Positions 7,313 to 14,986 of a stretch of DNA of 64,000 nucleotides are shown here, one piece after another (position 1 is the first letter of the stretch; each line of letters starts with the position of its first letter). A program made the translations under genes and the position numbers. The stretch is taken from the NCBI RefSeq assembly GCF_008247605.1, contig NZ_CP043420.1, forward strand, positions 2,046,001 to 2,110,000. Direction: 5' to 3'. The notes below the pieces were generated by a model. It was given only the letters and a program-made list of their open reading frames with translations, was not told the DNA's origin and made no database searches. The DNA is from Kushneria phosphatilytica (GTDB taxonomy: Bacteria > Pseudomonadota > Gammaproteobacteria > Pseudomonadales > Halomonadaceae).

Positions 7313-8284
7313 ATGCGCCTGCAACTACCCGGTCCCTTCGGTTTTGGCAGTGCCCCACTGGGCAACATGTTTCGCGATATCCCCGACAGTGAAGCATTCG
7401 AAACCGTACGCACCGCCTGGGAGCAGGGACTGCGCTATTTCGATACTGCGCCCCAGTATGGCGCCGGCCTGGCTGAAAGCCGACTTGGCGAGGTGCTGCA
7501 TGATGAACCACGTGATCACTATGTGCTTTCTACCAAGGTAGGGCGACTGATTCTGGAAGAGACCGAAACCAAATCGGGGCTCTTCTCCGAGGGTCGTCCC
7601 AACAAGGTCGTTTTCGATTACTCCGAATCGGCCACGCTGCGCTCGATCGAGGAAAGTCTCAAACGCCTGAATACCGATCGCATCGACCTGGTCTGGATTC
7701 ATGACTGTGCCGAAGACGCCCATGGCGCCGAATGGCAAAAGGTCTTCGACACTGCCATGAACGGTGCTGCGAAGGCGCTCACTCGCTTGCGCGAAGAAGG
7801 TGTCATTCAGGGGTGGGGATTAGGCGTCAACCGTGTTGAGCCCTGCACCATGACACTGGAACAGGCAGATCCCGATGGCTTTCTGTTGGCCGGGCGCTAT
7901 ACCCTGCTCGATCATGCCAATGCCCTGACAAATCTGCTGCCCGAATGCGAGCGTCGTGGCGTCGGGCTTGTGGTGGGAGGCCCCTTCAACTCAGGGCTGC
8001 TGGCCGGCGGCGAGCATTTCGAATATCAGCCGGCACCCGCCGAAATGATCGAGCGAACTCGGCGATTACGTGACATCTGTGAGCGCTTCGGCGTCGATAT
8101 TCGTGCGGCTGCCCTGCAGTTCTCCAATGCTCATCCGGCTGTTGCCAGCGTCATTCCAGGGGCCAGCCGGCCGGAACGTATCAGCGAAAACCTGGCCCTG
8201 ATGGAGAGGGTGATCCCGGGTGAGCTGTGGGAAACACTCAAGAGCGAAGGGTTGATCGAGACCAGCGCACCTACGCCCGCATGA
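7313..8284 (+). CDS. Aldo/keto reductase (D-threo-aldose / L-fucose dehydrogenase type)
   Basis: NAD(P)-dependent oxidoreductase of the AKR barrel family, 323 residues. The ATG at 7313 was chosen because GGAGG stands at 7301-7305; the frame is open further upstream but has no ribosome site there. The catalytic tetrad is visible: D44 and Y49 in FDTAPQYG, K75 in STKVGR and H130 in WIHDC. The sequence pattern (PLGNMF near the start, PGASRPERISENL near the end) fits the group that includes D-threo-aldose 1-dehydrogenase, L-fucose dehydrogenase and pyridoxal 4-dehydrogenase. It is unlikely to belong to the neighbouring pterin-type cluster, since a convergent junction separates them. The substrate is not predictable. 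Confidence 0.85.
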   Translation: MRLQLPGPFGFGSAPLGNMFRDIPDSEAFETVRTAWEQGLRYFDTAPQYGAGLAESRLGEVLHDEPRDHYVLSTKVGRLILEETETKSGLFSEGRPNKVVFDYSESATLRSIEESLKRLNTDRIDLVWIHDCAEDAHGAEWQKVFDTAMNGAAKALTRLREEGVIQGWGLGVNRVEPCTMTLEQADPDGFLLAGRYTLLDHANALTNLLPECERRGVGLVVGGPFNSGLLAGGEHFEYQPAPAEMIERTRRLRDICERFGVDIRAAALQFSNAHPAVASVIPGASRPERISENLALMERVIPGELWETLKSEGLIETSAPTPA

Positions 8285-8339
8285 AGACCGCAGCTCGATC
8301 CCGCAGCTGAATCTGCACCAACAGAACAGCTCATGACCT

Positions 8340-9206
8340 TCAATGCGAACGCTCCTTGCGAGCGTTCGCAAATCGATGGCCACTGTGCCGCAAAAGAATT
8401 GGTAGTGGCAAACGACTGCCGCGTTTCGATGAACTTTCCATCGGCAACCTGTCTGGTGAATCTTCCGGCATTGATATGCGATGACGGTACAGCCAGATAA
8501 TGTCATAGCCGAAAGAGCCTACCAGCAGTAGCAGAGATAAACCCAGCAAACCTTCACTGTAGGGTGGCCTGATCCAGGGCAGCAGGCAGATCATCAGTGT
8601 TGAAACCTGCCAGACACAAAGTACCTTGCGTCTGTAACTGGCAGGTAGAGCGCGCGCCAGCCAGGGTTGATAGCGCATGGCCAGCAGAAACAGATAGCGC
8701 AGCGCACCAATCAGTACAACCCACGGCCCGGCCATTTCCTGAGCAATCAGCAGCACGCACAGCATCAGAATAAAAAAGGCGTCCAGCTCCATATCGAAGC
8801 GAGCTCCGAAAGCAGAGGCGACGCCAAGATGACGCGCCGCCCATCCATCCACGCCATCCATTACCAGCGCTGTCAGCACCAGTCCCGCCACCAGCAATGG
8901 ATGGTGTTCCACCAGCTCTTCGAACAATATGGCACCGGCCACGACCATGATCAGGCTACCGCGTAACAGCGTGAGACGATTGGCCCAACCAAAGCCGCGA
9001 AGCTGATTCGGCCAATACCACAGGATCAGCAACGCCATGAGCCCGTAGCCAACCGAAGCCGCCAGCAGCAGCCTGCCAGGCAGCTCGAGCCACACGACCA
9101 TCGAAGTAACGACAAGCGCCATGACACCCCAGACCATCAATAGCTCCCGCCATAATGGTCTGTGTGCCATCAGGAAAGCTTCATGACCTCGTAGCGGATT
9201 GCTCAT
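8340..9206 (-). CDS. CDP-alcohol phosphatidyltransferase family membrane protein
   Basis: Transfers a phospho-alcohol from a CDP-activated donor (usually CDP-diacylglycerol) to an alcohol, releasing CMP, in the inner membrane. It is 288 residues. The ATG at 9206 was chosen because a perfect AGGAGG lies six bases upstream. The catalytic signature DGVDGWAAR followed by FGARFDMELD matches the family pattern DG(x)2AR(x)8G(x)3D(x)3D. About six membrane helices are visible. The gene is read divergently from the pterin-type cluster and shares its promoter region, which suggests joint function. A separate role in phospholipid synthesis cannot be excluded. The acceptor alcohol is unknown; one possibility is a sugar or ribityl group on the cluster's product. 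Confidence 0.85.
   Translation of the reverse strand: MSNPLRGHEAFLMAHRPLWRELLMVWGVMALVVTSMVVWLELPGRLLLAASVGYGLMALLILWYWPNQLRGFGWANRLTLLRGSLIMVVAGAILFEELVEHHPLLVAGLVLTALVMDGVDGWAARHLGVASAFGARFDMELDAFFILMLCVLLIAQEMAGPWVVLIGALRYLFLLAMRYQPWLARALPASYRRKVLCVWQVSTLMICLLPWIRPPYSEGLLGLSLLLLVGSFGYDIIWLYRHRISMPEDSPDRLPMESSSKRGSRLPLPILLRHSGHRFANARKERSH
8344..8370. terminator. Perfect 10-bp hairpin at a convergent gene junction
   Basis: TGCGAACGCT and AGCGTTCGCA pair perfectly around a 7-base loop. It overlaps the last codons of the minus-strand CDP-alcohol phosphotransferase gene and lies 60 bases after the aldo/keto reductase stop. It could stop readthrough in the plus direction. No T-run is seen. Confidence 0.4.
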
Positions 9207-9294
9207 GGGCCCCTCCTGATCACCCTGCGTCTTTACAGAACCTGAATGATCAATCATTTGCTACCAATGAAAGCGTTCTGTCAGGTCAGCTGGC

Positions 9295-9323
9295 TTGTCA
9301 CTGCCGCTCAACTGTCATATACA
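9295..9323 (+). promoter_or_regulatory. Sigma70-type promoter of the pterin-like gene cluster
   Basis: TTGTCA at 9295-9300 and TATACA at 9318-9323 are separated by exactly 17 bases, 52 bases before the predicted start codon. A second element, TGTACA at 9340-9345 within TTGTACAA, lies downstream of the -10 box, so a repressor bound there could block transcription. Confidence 0.55.
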
Positions 9324-9374
9324 ATCATGGTATCAGTATTGTACAAGATGAAGACCTTCGGCAACGGACGCAAC

Positions 9375-10349
9375 ATGACTGTATCTACCGCGACAGCGTT
9401 CTGGACCATAGCCGCCGGGCAGGGTGAGTTGCGCCTTGAAGGGCTGACTTTCCCCGGCTCGGATGAGGTTCACGTGACCACACTTTACAGCGGCATCAGT
9501 CGGGGGACCGAAACGCTGGTGTTCAACGGCCGGGTACCGGAGAGCGAATATCAACGCATGAAGGCGCCCTTTCAGTCCGGCGAATTCCCCTGGCCGGTCA
9601 AGTATGGCTATACCAGTGTAGGGCGCGTCACCGAGGGCCCCGCCTCACTGGTCGATCGCAATGTCTTTTGCCTTCATCCTCATCAGGACCGCTATGTAGT
9701 ACCGGCAGCGGCAGTGACGCCACTCCCCGAGGGGTTACCGCCGGAACGGGCGGTGCTGGCCTCCAACATGGAGACCGCCATCAATGGCCTATGGGATGCC
9801 GGGCCACTACCGGGAGATCGTATCGCCATCATTGGCGGTGGTGTAGTAGGTACCCTGATGGCACGTCTTTGTCAGCAGATACCCGGTACGCAAGTGACGC
9901 TGGTGGATATCGATCCCACACGGGAACCGATAGCCGATCGGTTGAACATTCCCTTTGCCACGCCGGATAATGCCCCCATGAATCAGGATCTTCTGATTCA
10001 TGCCAGCGGTAGCAATACCGGCCTGATCAATGCACTACGCTCAGCCGGTATGGAGGCACGCATCATCGAGATGAGCTGGTACGGCCAGCAACCTGTCTCA
10101 CTACCACTCGGTGAAGCCTTTCATTCTCAGCGTCTGACACTACGAGCAAGTCAGGTCGGGACCATCCCACCACACCAGGCAAGCCGCTGGGACTTCAAAC
10201 GGCGTCTGACACTGGCACTGAGACTATTGAGAGACGATGCTGAGCTGGAGGTCCTGATTGATGGCGAATCTCCTTTCACTCGGCTGCCGGAAACCATGGC
10301 ACGTATTACCGCCTCTCCCGGCACCCTGTGTCATCGGGTTTGCTACTGA
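9375..10349 (+). CDS. Medium-chain (MDR) dehydrogenase-like protein, BchC-type
   Basis: NAD(P)-dependent oxidoreductase of the zinc-alcohol-dehydrogenase fold, 324 residues from the ATG at 9375. An in-frame ATG at 9348 is an alternative. The Rossmann motif [12 protein letters not shown] is at about 153-164. The catalytic zinc cysteine/histidine pattern of true alcohol dehydrogenases is replaced by [15 protein letters not shown] near residue 40. This is the hallmark of the zinc-free BchC-like group, some of which act on tetrapyrrole side chains. It is the first plus-strand gene after the divergent promoter, and the following PTPS-like gene starts 35 bases downstream. Its likely job is oxidation or reduction of a side-chain alcohol of the cluster's product, which is inference. 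Confidence 0.8.
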   Translation: MTVSTATAFWTIAAGQGELRLEGLTFPGSDEVHVTTLYSGISRGTETLVFNGRVPESEYQRMKAPFQSGEFPWPVKYGYTSVGRVTEGPASLVDRNVFCLHPHQDRYVVPAAAVTPLPEGLPPERAVLASNMETAINGLWDAGPLPGDRIAIIGGGVVGTLMARLCQQIPGTQVTLVDIDPTREPIADRLNIPFATPDNAPMNQDLLIHASGSNTGLINALRSAGMEARIIEMSWYGQQPVSLPLGEAFHSQRLTLRASQVGTIPPHQASRWDFKRRLTLALRLLRDDAELEVLIDGESPFTRLPETMARITASPGTLCHRVCY

Positions 10350-10384
10350 CCAGGGTCCACGATTCACTTGCAAGCGGAGCCGTC

Positions 10385-10783
10385 ATGTTCAGTCTGACCA
10401 TTCGCGATCACATGATGATCGCTCACAGTTTCCACGGCGAGATCTTTGGCCCTGCACAGCGACTACATGGCGCCACTTATGTGGTTGATGTCACTTTCAA
10501 GCGCCCCGAACTCGACCAGGATGATCTGATTGTCGATATCGCCCAGGCCGGACAGGTACTCAGTGAGGTACTGGGAGAATTCAACATGCGCAATCTTGAT
10601 GAGATCGACGCCTTCCGAGGGCGTAATACCACAACCGAATTCATGGCCAGTATCATCTTCAAACGCCTGGCCCGGGCCATTGGCGAAGGGCAGCTGGGAG
10701 AAACCGGACGTGGCCTGACCGCGATGAGCGTTACGCTTCATGAATCCCACCTTGCCTGGGCCAGTTATGAGGGGGCATTGTGA
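10385..10783 (+). CDS. Divergent 6-pyruvoyl-tetrahydropterin / 6-carboxytetrahydropterin synthase-like protein
   Basis: A 132-residue T-fold protein. The ATG at 10385 follows GCGGAG by seven bases. PTPS and QueD enzymes convert dihydroneopterin triphosphate to a tetrahydropterin using a zinc ion held by three histidines. The PTPS pattern is present: AHSFHG at the N-terminus, [14 protein letters not shown], and NTTTEF where the pterin-anchoring glutamate region lies. But the usual HGH zinc motif reads HGA, and the catalytic cysteine normally just before it is missing ([10 protein letters not shown]). The protein therefore either binds zinc differently or acts on another pyrimidine or pterin substrate. 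The next gene starts on its stop codon (GTGA), so the two are coupled. Confidence 0.8.
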   Translation: MFSLTIRDHMMIAHSFHGEIFGPAQRLHGATYVVDVTFKRPELDQDDLIVDIAQAGQVLSEVLGEFNMRNLDEIDAFRGRNTTTEFMASIIFKRLARAIGEGQLGETGRGLTAMSVTLHESHLAWASYEGAL

Positions 10784-11865
10784 GCTCGGCCCGTATCGAC
10801 ATGACGCTGATTGTCGCCGGCTCGCCCGAGCAACTGACCGGTGGCTACATTTATGATGCCCGTGTGGTCGAAGGTCTGCAGGAGCTGGGCAGTCGAGTCG
10901 AAGTGATCGGTCTCGAAGGTAATTTTCCGGATGTCGACGAGACCGCCGCAGCCGCTCTGGAGCACACCCTGGCCGCACAGGATCCCGACACACCGGTCGT
11001 GCTTGATGGGTTGGCCATGGGCGCACTTCCCGAGATCATCGAGCGCCATTGTCAGCGACTGACGCTGGTGGCACTGCTACACCATCCATTGACGGATGAG
11101 AGTGGACTCTCGGCCGAGCAGCAAAGTGCACTGTTGAACAGTGAACGCCGGGCGCTGGCTGCCACCCGCGGTGTCATTGTTACCAGCGACTTTACCGCTC
11201 GTCGGCTTGAAATGCTCGGCATGGCGGATATACCAATTCAGGTCGTACGACCAGGTGTTGACCCTGCACCGCTGGCGCAAGGCAGTGCGCCCGAAGCCCC
11301 TCTCAATCTGCTCTGCGTGGCGACGCTCATTCCGCGCAAGCGCCATACCCTGTTAATTGAATCCCTGGCTGAGCTGGCCGATCGCAGCTGGCACTGTCAT
11401 CTCGTAGGTGATACGCAGCGCGACAAGGCATGTTACAAGGCAGTTCTGGAGGCCATCGAATCGCGCGGGCTTGGCGATCGAGTGACGCTTCATGGCGCCC
11501 TGGCCCCCCGGCAACTGGCCCCTTTCTGGGAAGCGGCCGACCTGTTTGTGCTGCCCTCCTGCTATGAAGGCTATGGCATGGTCATCGACGAAGCACTGGC
11601 GCACGGTGTGCCGATCGTCACGACCACCGGAGGAGCACTGGCCGATACGCTTCCAACCGAGGCAGGCCTGGCTGTGCCCCCCGATGATCCGGCGACCCTG
11701 ACCCATGCACTCGCTCAAGCCATCGACGACAGCGAACAGCGTCGACAACTGGCGCAGGGAGCCCGGCAGGCACGTAGCAGGCTACCGGACTGGAATGAGA
11801 CTGCCGAGCAGTTTCATGTAGCGCTTGAAGCGCTGATCAGCCCGCCTGACCGCCTCGGTATCTGA
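10780..11865 (+). CDS. Family 4 (GT-B) glycosyltransferase
   Basis: Transfers a sugar from a nucleotide-sugar donor, in the cytosol or at the membrane face. It is 361 residues with a GTG start at 10780 overlapping the PTPS-like stop, after GGGGG. The C-terminal donor domain is clear: [11 protein letters not shown] at 179-189, [16 protein letters not shown] with the E-x7-E pair E263/E271, and [12 protein letters not shown]. The N-terminal acceptor domain has the glycine-rich [12 protein letters not shown]. Some bacteria glycosylate tetrahydropterins (limipterin and cyanopterin types) with enzymes of this fold. The tight coupling to the PTPS-like gene makes the PTPS product, or a derivative, a likely acceptor. 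Confidence 0.88.
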   Translation: MSSARIDMTLIVAGSPEQLTGGYIYDARVVEGLQELGSRVEVIGLEGNFPDVDETAAAALEHTLAAQDPDTPVVLDGLAMGALPEIIERHCQRLTLVALLHHPLTDESGLSAEQQSALLNSERRALAATRGVIVTSDFTARRLEMLGMADIPIQVVRPGVDPAPLAQGSAPEAPLNLLCVATLIPRKRHTLLIESLAELADRSWHCHLVGDTQRDKACYKAVLEAIESRGLGDRVTLHGALAPRQLAPFWEAADLFVLPSCYEGYGMVIDEALAHGVPIVTTTGGALADTLPTEAGLAVPPDDPATLTHALAQAIDDSEQRRQLAQGARQARSRLPDWNETAEQFHVALEALISPPDRLGI

Positions 11866-11889
11866 ACCTATTTCATACAGGAGAGTGCC

Positions 11890-12831
11890 ATGGTGTTGCC
11901 CAGTGCCCACTATCAAGGCTTCGGTTCCGACACCGGTTCATCTCCGCCCGAGAGTCGTCTGCCGGGTAGCATTTTTGCCGAAGGATGGCTGGATTTGCGT
12001 GAGCATGCAGACCATGCCGCCCGGGCCACAGCATTGCATGAACCATTGGTTCGCTGGCTGCAACAGCGGTCAGGCTTATTGGGCCCGCTGCAGATGGTTG
12101 ATCTGGGCTGTGGACATGGCAGCAATCCACGCTATCTGACGTCACGCTTGCCCGGCCCACAACAGTGGCTATTGATGGATCATGATGGTGAGTTGCTTGA
12201 ACGTACCAGTCAGCGTTGTTCGCAGCTGGTCGACAATAGCCAGCGCGCCATCAGCGTTACCAGGCGTCAGGCCGATCTGAAGCAGCCCGCAGCGCTGGAT
12301 ATCGAACGAGCCGATCTGATCAGCGCCTCAGCGCTCATTGATCTTGTATCCGCCCACTGGCTTGAACAGCTGGTCGAGTGTTGCCACCAACATGAAGCGG
12401 CCGCACTGCTGACACTAAGCATTGATGGCGTGATCGAGCTGTTTGATGATCAACAGCGCCGTTATGAAGAGCCACCTGATCGGCGATTGCTCGAGGCGCT
12501 GCATCAGCATCAACAGCGTGACAAGGGCTTCGGCAAGGCGCTGGGCAGTCAGGGGCCTGACAGGGCAAAAATCCTGTTCGAAGCGTGCAGCTACCAGGTC
12601 ACCACTGCCCGCAGCGATTGGCAACTAAAGGCCGACAGCCCTGCCGATCGAGCGCTACTGCGTCAGCTGCTTGGTGGTTGGCGTACGGCGCTGCAGGAGC
12701 AATTACCAAAAGAAGAAACCATGATCGAGGACTGGTATCTCCGACATATCCAACGCCTTGACGACGAACAGCTCAGTGCCCGTATTGGCCATATCGATCT
12801 GCTTGCCCTGCCTCCGGAGAGCGGCATATGA
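11890..12831 (+). CDS. SAM-dependent methyltransferase
   Basis: A 313-residue class I methyltransferase. The start follows AGGAGA at a normal distance. Motif I is MVDLGCGHGSNP at 69-80, followed by the acidic motif II in LLMDHDGELL. The first 40 residues are rich in Pro, Ser and Gly and look flexible. The last 150 residues form a large helical cap with no recognised signature, which may bind the acceptor. It lies 24 bases after the glycosyltransferase and overlaps the next gene (ATGA). Its likely role is to methylate a sugar or ring position in the cluster's product; the substrate is not known. Confidence 0.8.
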   Translation: MVLPSAHYQGFGSDTGSSPPESRLPGSIFAEGWLDLREHADHAARATALHEPLVRWLQQRSGLLGPLQMVDLGCGHGSNPRYLTSRLPGPQQWLLMDHDGELLERTSQRCSQLVDNSQRAISVTRRQADLKQPAALDIERADLISASALIDLVSAHWLEQLVECCHQHEAAALLTLSIDGVIELFDDQQRRYEEPPDRRLLEALHQHQQRDKGFGKALGSQGPDRAKILFEACSYQVTTARSDWQLKADSPADRALLRQLLGGWRTALQEQLPKEETMIEDWYLRHIQRLDDEQLSARIGHIDLLALPPESGI

Positions 12832-13856
12832 AAGCTGGTGCCTCGCTTGCCACTCGGCTGCGCTGGCTGATCAGTTTAACGCTGGTGGGCGGATTGTTTG
12901 TCTGGCTGGACCCCGGGCGAATGCTGGCAACACTGGAGCGTCTTTCTCCGGGATGGTTATTGCTGGCGTTCTTACTGGTCATCCCCCAGATGCTGCTTTC
13001 TGCCTGGCGCTGGCAGCTGACGGCGCGCCAGTTGGGGCTGACATTGACGCTGCGCCGCGCTGTCAGTGAATACTGGTTGGCGGGATTTCTCAATCAGTTG
13101 CTTCCCGGCGGCGTTGCCGGCGATGCAGCTCGTGCCTGGCGACACGGCAGCAGGGATGTTACTGCAAACAACAATGGGGGGCATGGGACGACCTATCGCG
13201 GCAGAGCGCTACGCGCCGTCATCATCGAACGTGCTTCCGGCCAGTTGGCTCTGCTGCTGATTGCCCTGCTGGCTGTTTTACTCTCTGCCCCACTCCAGCC
13301 CCTGATGACTCGAGGGGCCAATAGTCTGTTGATACTCAATGAGTATCCACTGTCCTGGCGTCTGGCACTGACCCTGCTGTCATTGATCCTGTTAACCACC
13401 ATGGTGGCCCTGCTGCATCGACATCCGCCGAAGTGGATGCATCAGCTGCAACAGGATATCCGCCGCAGCTGGGGAGCCCCCGGGCTGTGGTGGCGCCAGT
13501 TGCTCAGTTCCCTGCTGGTCGTCACCACCTATATCGCGGTGTTCTGCTGTACGGCGCGTGCCCTGGCACTACCGTTGGCAATCCATACACTCATACCGCT
13601 GACTGCACTGGTATTGATGGCGATGGCGATTCCGCTCTCCGTCGCTGGCTGGGGCATTCGCGAAGGCGCAGCTGCACTGGTGTGGTCATTGGCCGCCCTG
13701 CCACCGGAACAAGGCGTAACACTCTCGATCGCCTACGGCGTTGTGACGCTGTTGAGTACCCTGCCGGGGGCTCTGGTCCTGCTGATTCGCTCCAAACCGA
13801 TGACTGCGGAAGGTCATTCTTCACAGGCGTTGATTCAGGGAGACTGCCGTGGCTGA
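12828..13856 (+). CDS. Flippase-like membrane protein (lysylphosphatidylglycerol synthase TM family)
   Basis: A 342-residue integral membrane protein of the UPF0104/LPG-synthase membrane-domain family, with about eight hydrophobic segments. The N-terminal WLISLTLVGGLFVWLDP, the LNQLLPGGVAGDAARAW loop and the C-terminal SVAGWGIREGA region are typical; the PGG and GWG(x)RE motifs are conserved in this family. It lacks the cytosolic aminoacyl-transferase domain of MprF, so it does not make lysyl-PG. Relatives move lipid-linked molecules across the membrane. ATGA overlap with the methyltransferase gene couples the two. In this cluster it may export or flip a lipid-linked product, which fits the CDP-alcohol phosphotransferase at the other end. 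Confidence 0.82.
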   Translation: MKAGASLATRLRWLISLTLVGGLFVWLDPGRMLATLERLSPGWLLLAFLLVIPQMLLSAWRWQLTARQLGLTLTLRRAVSEYWLAGFLNQLLPGGVAGDAARAWRHGSRDVTANNNGGHGTTYRGRALRAVIIERASGQLALLLIALLAVLLSAPLQPLMTRGANSLLILNEYPLSWRLALTLLSLILLTTMVALLHRHPPKWMHQLQQDIRRSWGAPGLWWRQLLSSLLVVTTYIAVFCCTARALALPLAIHTLIPLTALVLMAMAIPLSVAGWGIREGAAALVWSLAALPPEQGVTLSIAYGVVTLLSTLPGALVLLIRSKPMTAEGHSSQALIQGDCRG

Positions 13857-13869
13857 TTCAATGGTACGT

Positions 13870-14709
13870 TCATCCGGTTCTGGCAAGCAGCAGGTCAAAG
13901 AGGACATCACTCCCCAGCTGGTGCACTCTGCATGGCGGTCGGCGGGCATCTTCAAGTGTCTCGATTTCGGGCAGGGTCAGCGACGGTCGACCGGAGCCGA
14001 TCAGCATCGGCGCTACCACGGTATGCAGCCGATCGAGCACTCCTGCGGCCATGAAACGCGAGATGGTGATGCCACCCCCTTCTACCAACACGCGAAAACA
14101 GCCTCGCTCATGCAAGTGGTCGAGAATCTGACTCGGCTCCACACCGATTTCATCGACCCGGATCAGTGCCGTTTCGACATGGCTACCCAGACCGGCAGGC
14201 GGACGACAACCACTCAGATACAGTACCGGTGCCTCGGCATCATGAAACAGACGGTGCTGTGCCGACAATCGGGCGCGCGGGTCGAGCACGACACGCAAAG
14301 GGTTATGACCCTCGACATGGCGTACCGTCAACCGGGGATCATCGGCTGCTACAGTACCAGCCCCTACCACTACGGCGTCCACCAGAGCCCGAAGCCGATG
14401 AAGATGGACCAGGCTCTCCTGTCCGGTGACATAGTGCGAGGCGCCCGATGCGGTCGCGATACGGCCATCAAGACTCTGGCCCAGCTGTGCCAGGGTAAAG
14501 GGACGAGAGATGCAGACACAGGGTGCCAGACGATTCAGCAGTGCTTGTGCCACTTCACTGACAGGACCGGCACACTGCCAGTCACCGTTGACATACAACG
14601 TCACACCGGTAGCCGTGCAGAGCCAGCTCGATTGTATTGCCCAGTCCATCGTCGCGGCTTCACGCAGTATCTGCCAGGCCTGCGCCTCGGACAGCGGAAG
14701 AAGTGGCAT
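13870..14709 (-). CDS. RibD C-terminal reductase-like protein without deaminase domain
   Basis: The protein is 279 residues. The ATG at 14709 was chosen because GGAG lies seven bases upstream; the frame is open further but without a ribosome site. Residues 70-279 form a dihydrofolate-reductase-like RibD reductase: FTLAQLGQSLDGRIA, HYVTG, DAVVVGAGTVAADDPRLTVR, and VEGGG near the C-terminus. In riboflavin synthesis this domain reduces the ribosyl side chain of the pyrimidinone to ribityl, using NADPH. The first 70 residues are too short for the zinc deaminase of standard RibD and lack its HAE and PC-C motifs, so the canonical route cannot be completed by this gene. It converges tightly on the flippase-like gene and diverges from the cyclohydrolase gene. 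Confidence 0.85.
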   Translation of the reverse strand: MPLLPLSEAQAWQILREAATMDWAIQSSWLCTATGVTLYVNGDWQCAGPVSEVAQALLNRLAPCVCISRPFTLAQLGQSLDGRIATASGASHYVTGQESLVHLHRLRALVDAVVVGAGTVAADDPRLTVRHVEGHNPLRVVLDPRARLSAQHRLFHDAEAPVLYLSGCRPPAGLGSHVETALIRVDEIGVEPSQILDHLHERGCFRVLVEGGGITISRFMAAGVLDRLHTVVAPMLIGSGRPSLTLPEIETLEDARRPPCRVHQLGSDVLFDLLLARTG

Positions 14710-14873
14710 GAAGATCTCCAGGCAGCTGTATCGGTATCGGTTCCGGCAGCATGCCGCCAGCCGCTGATATCGACAACCCTGCCCTGCTTCAGACAGCGCC
14801 AGGAAGGCCCGGCAGCCCGTAAAACACCCTGGCGACACCGCTATCCACTGCACATCAGACAGGAAGTCACGCA

Positions 14874-14902
14874 CTGAAGATCGACGCTGCATACCCTATA
14901 AG
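14874..14902 (+). promoter_or_regulatory. Possible promoter of the GTP cyclohydrolase II-like gene
   Basis: TATAAG at 14897-14902 (five of six to consensus) with CTGAAG 17 bases upstream, about 80 bases before the start codon. No FMN-riboswitch (RFN) conserved segments are visible in this leader. This fits a gene outside normal riboflavin control. Confidence 0.35.
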
Positions 14903-14986
14903 CATCCGCTCGGCGGAAATGCCGGAAGGCTGGCTCCGGGCGCGCTCGCAACAGGGCCCAGTGATGACAGGATCAAGGAGAGAGCC

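Noticed and set aside
13849..14877. Long plus-strand frame opposite the RibD-like gene
   Set aside because: It is the antisense of a clear RibD reductase with intact motifs; the predicted protein is rich in His, Arg and Gln and matches nothing.
14710..14986. FMN riboswitch before the cyclohydrolase-like gene
   Set aside because: None of the conserved RFN segments could be found in the leader.
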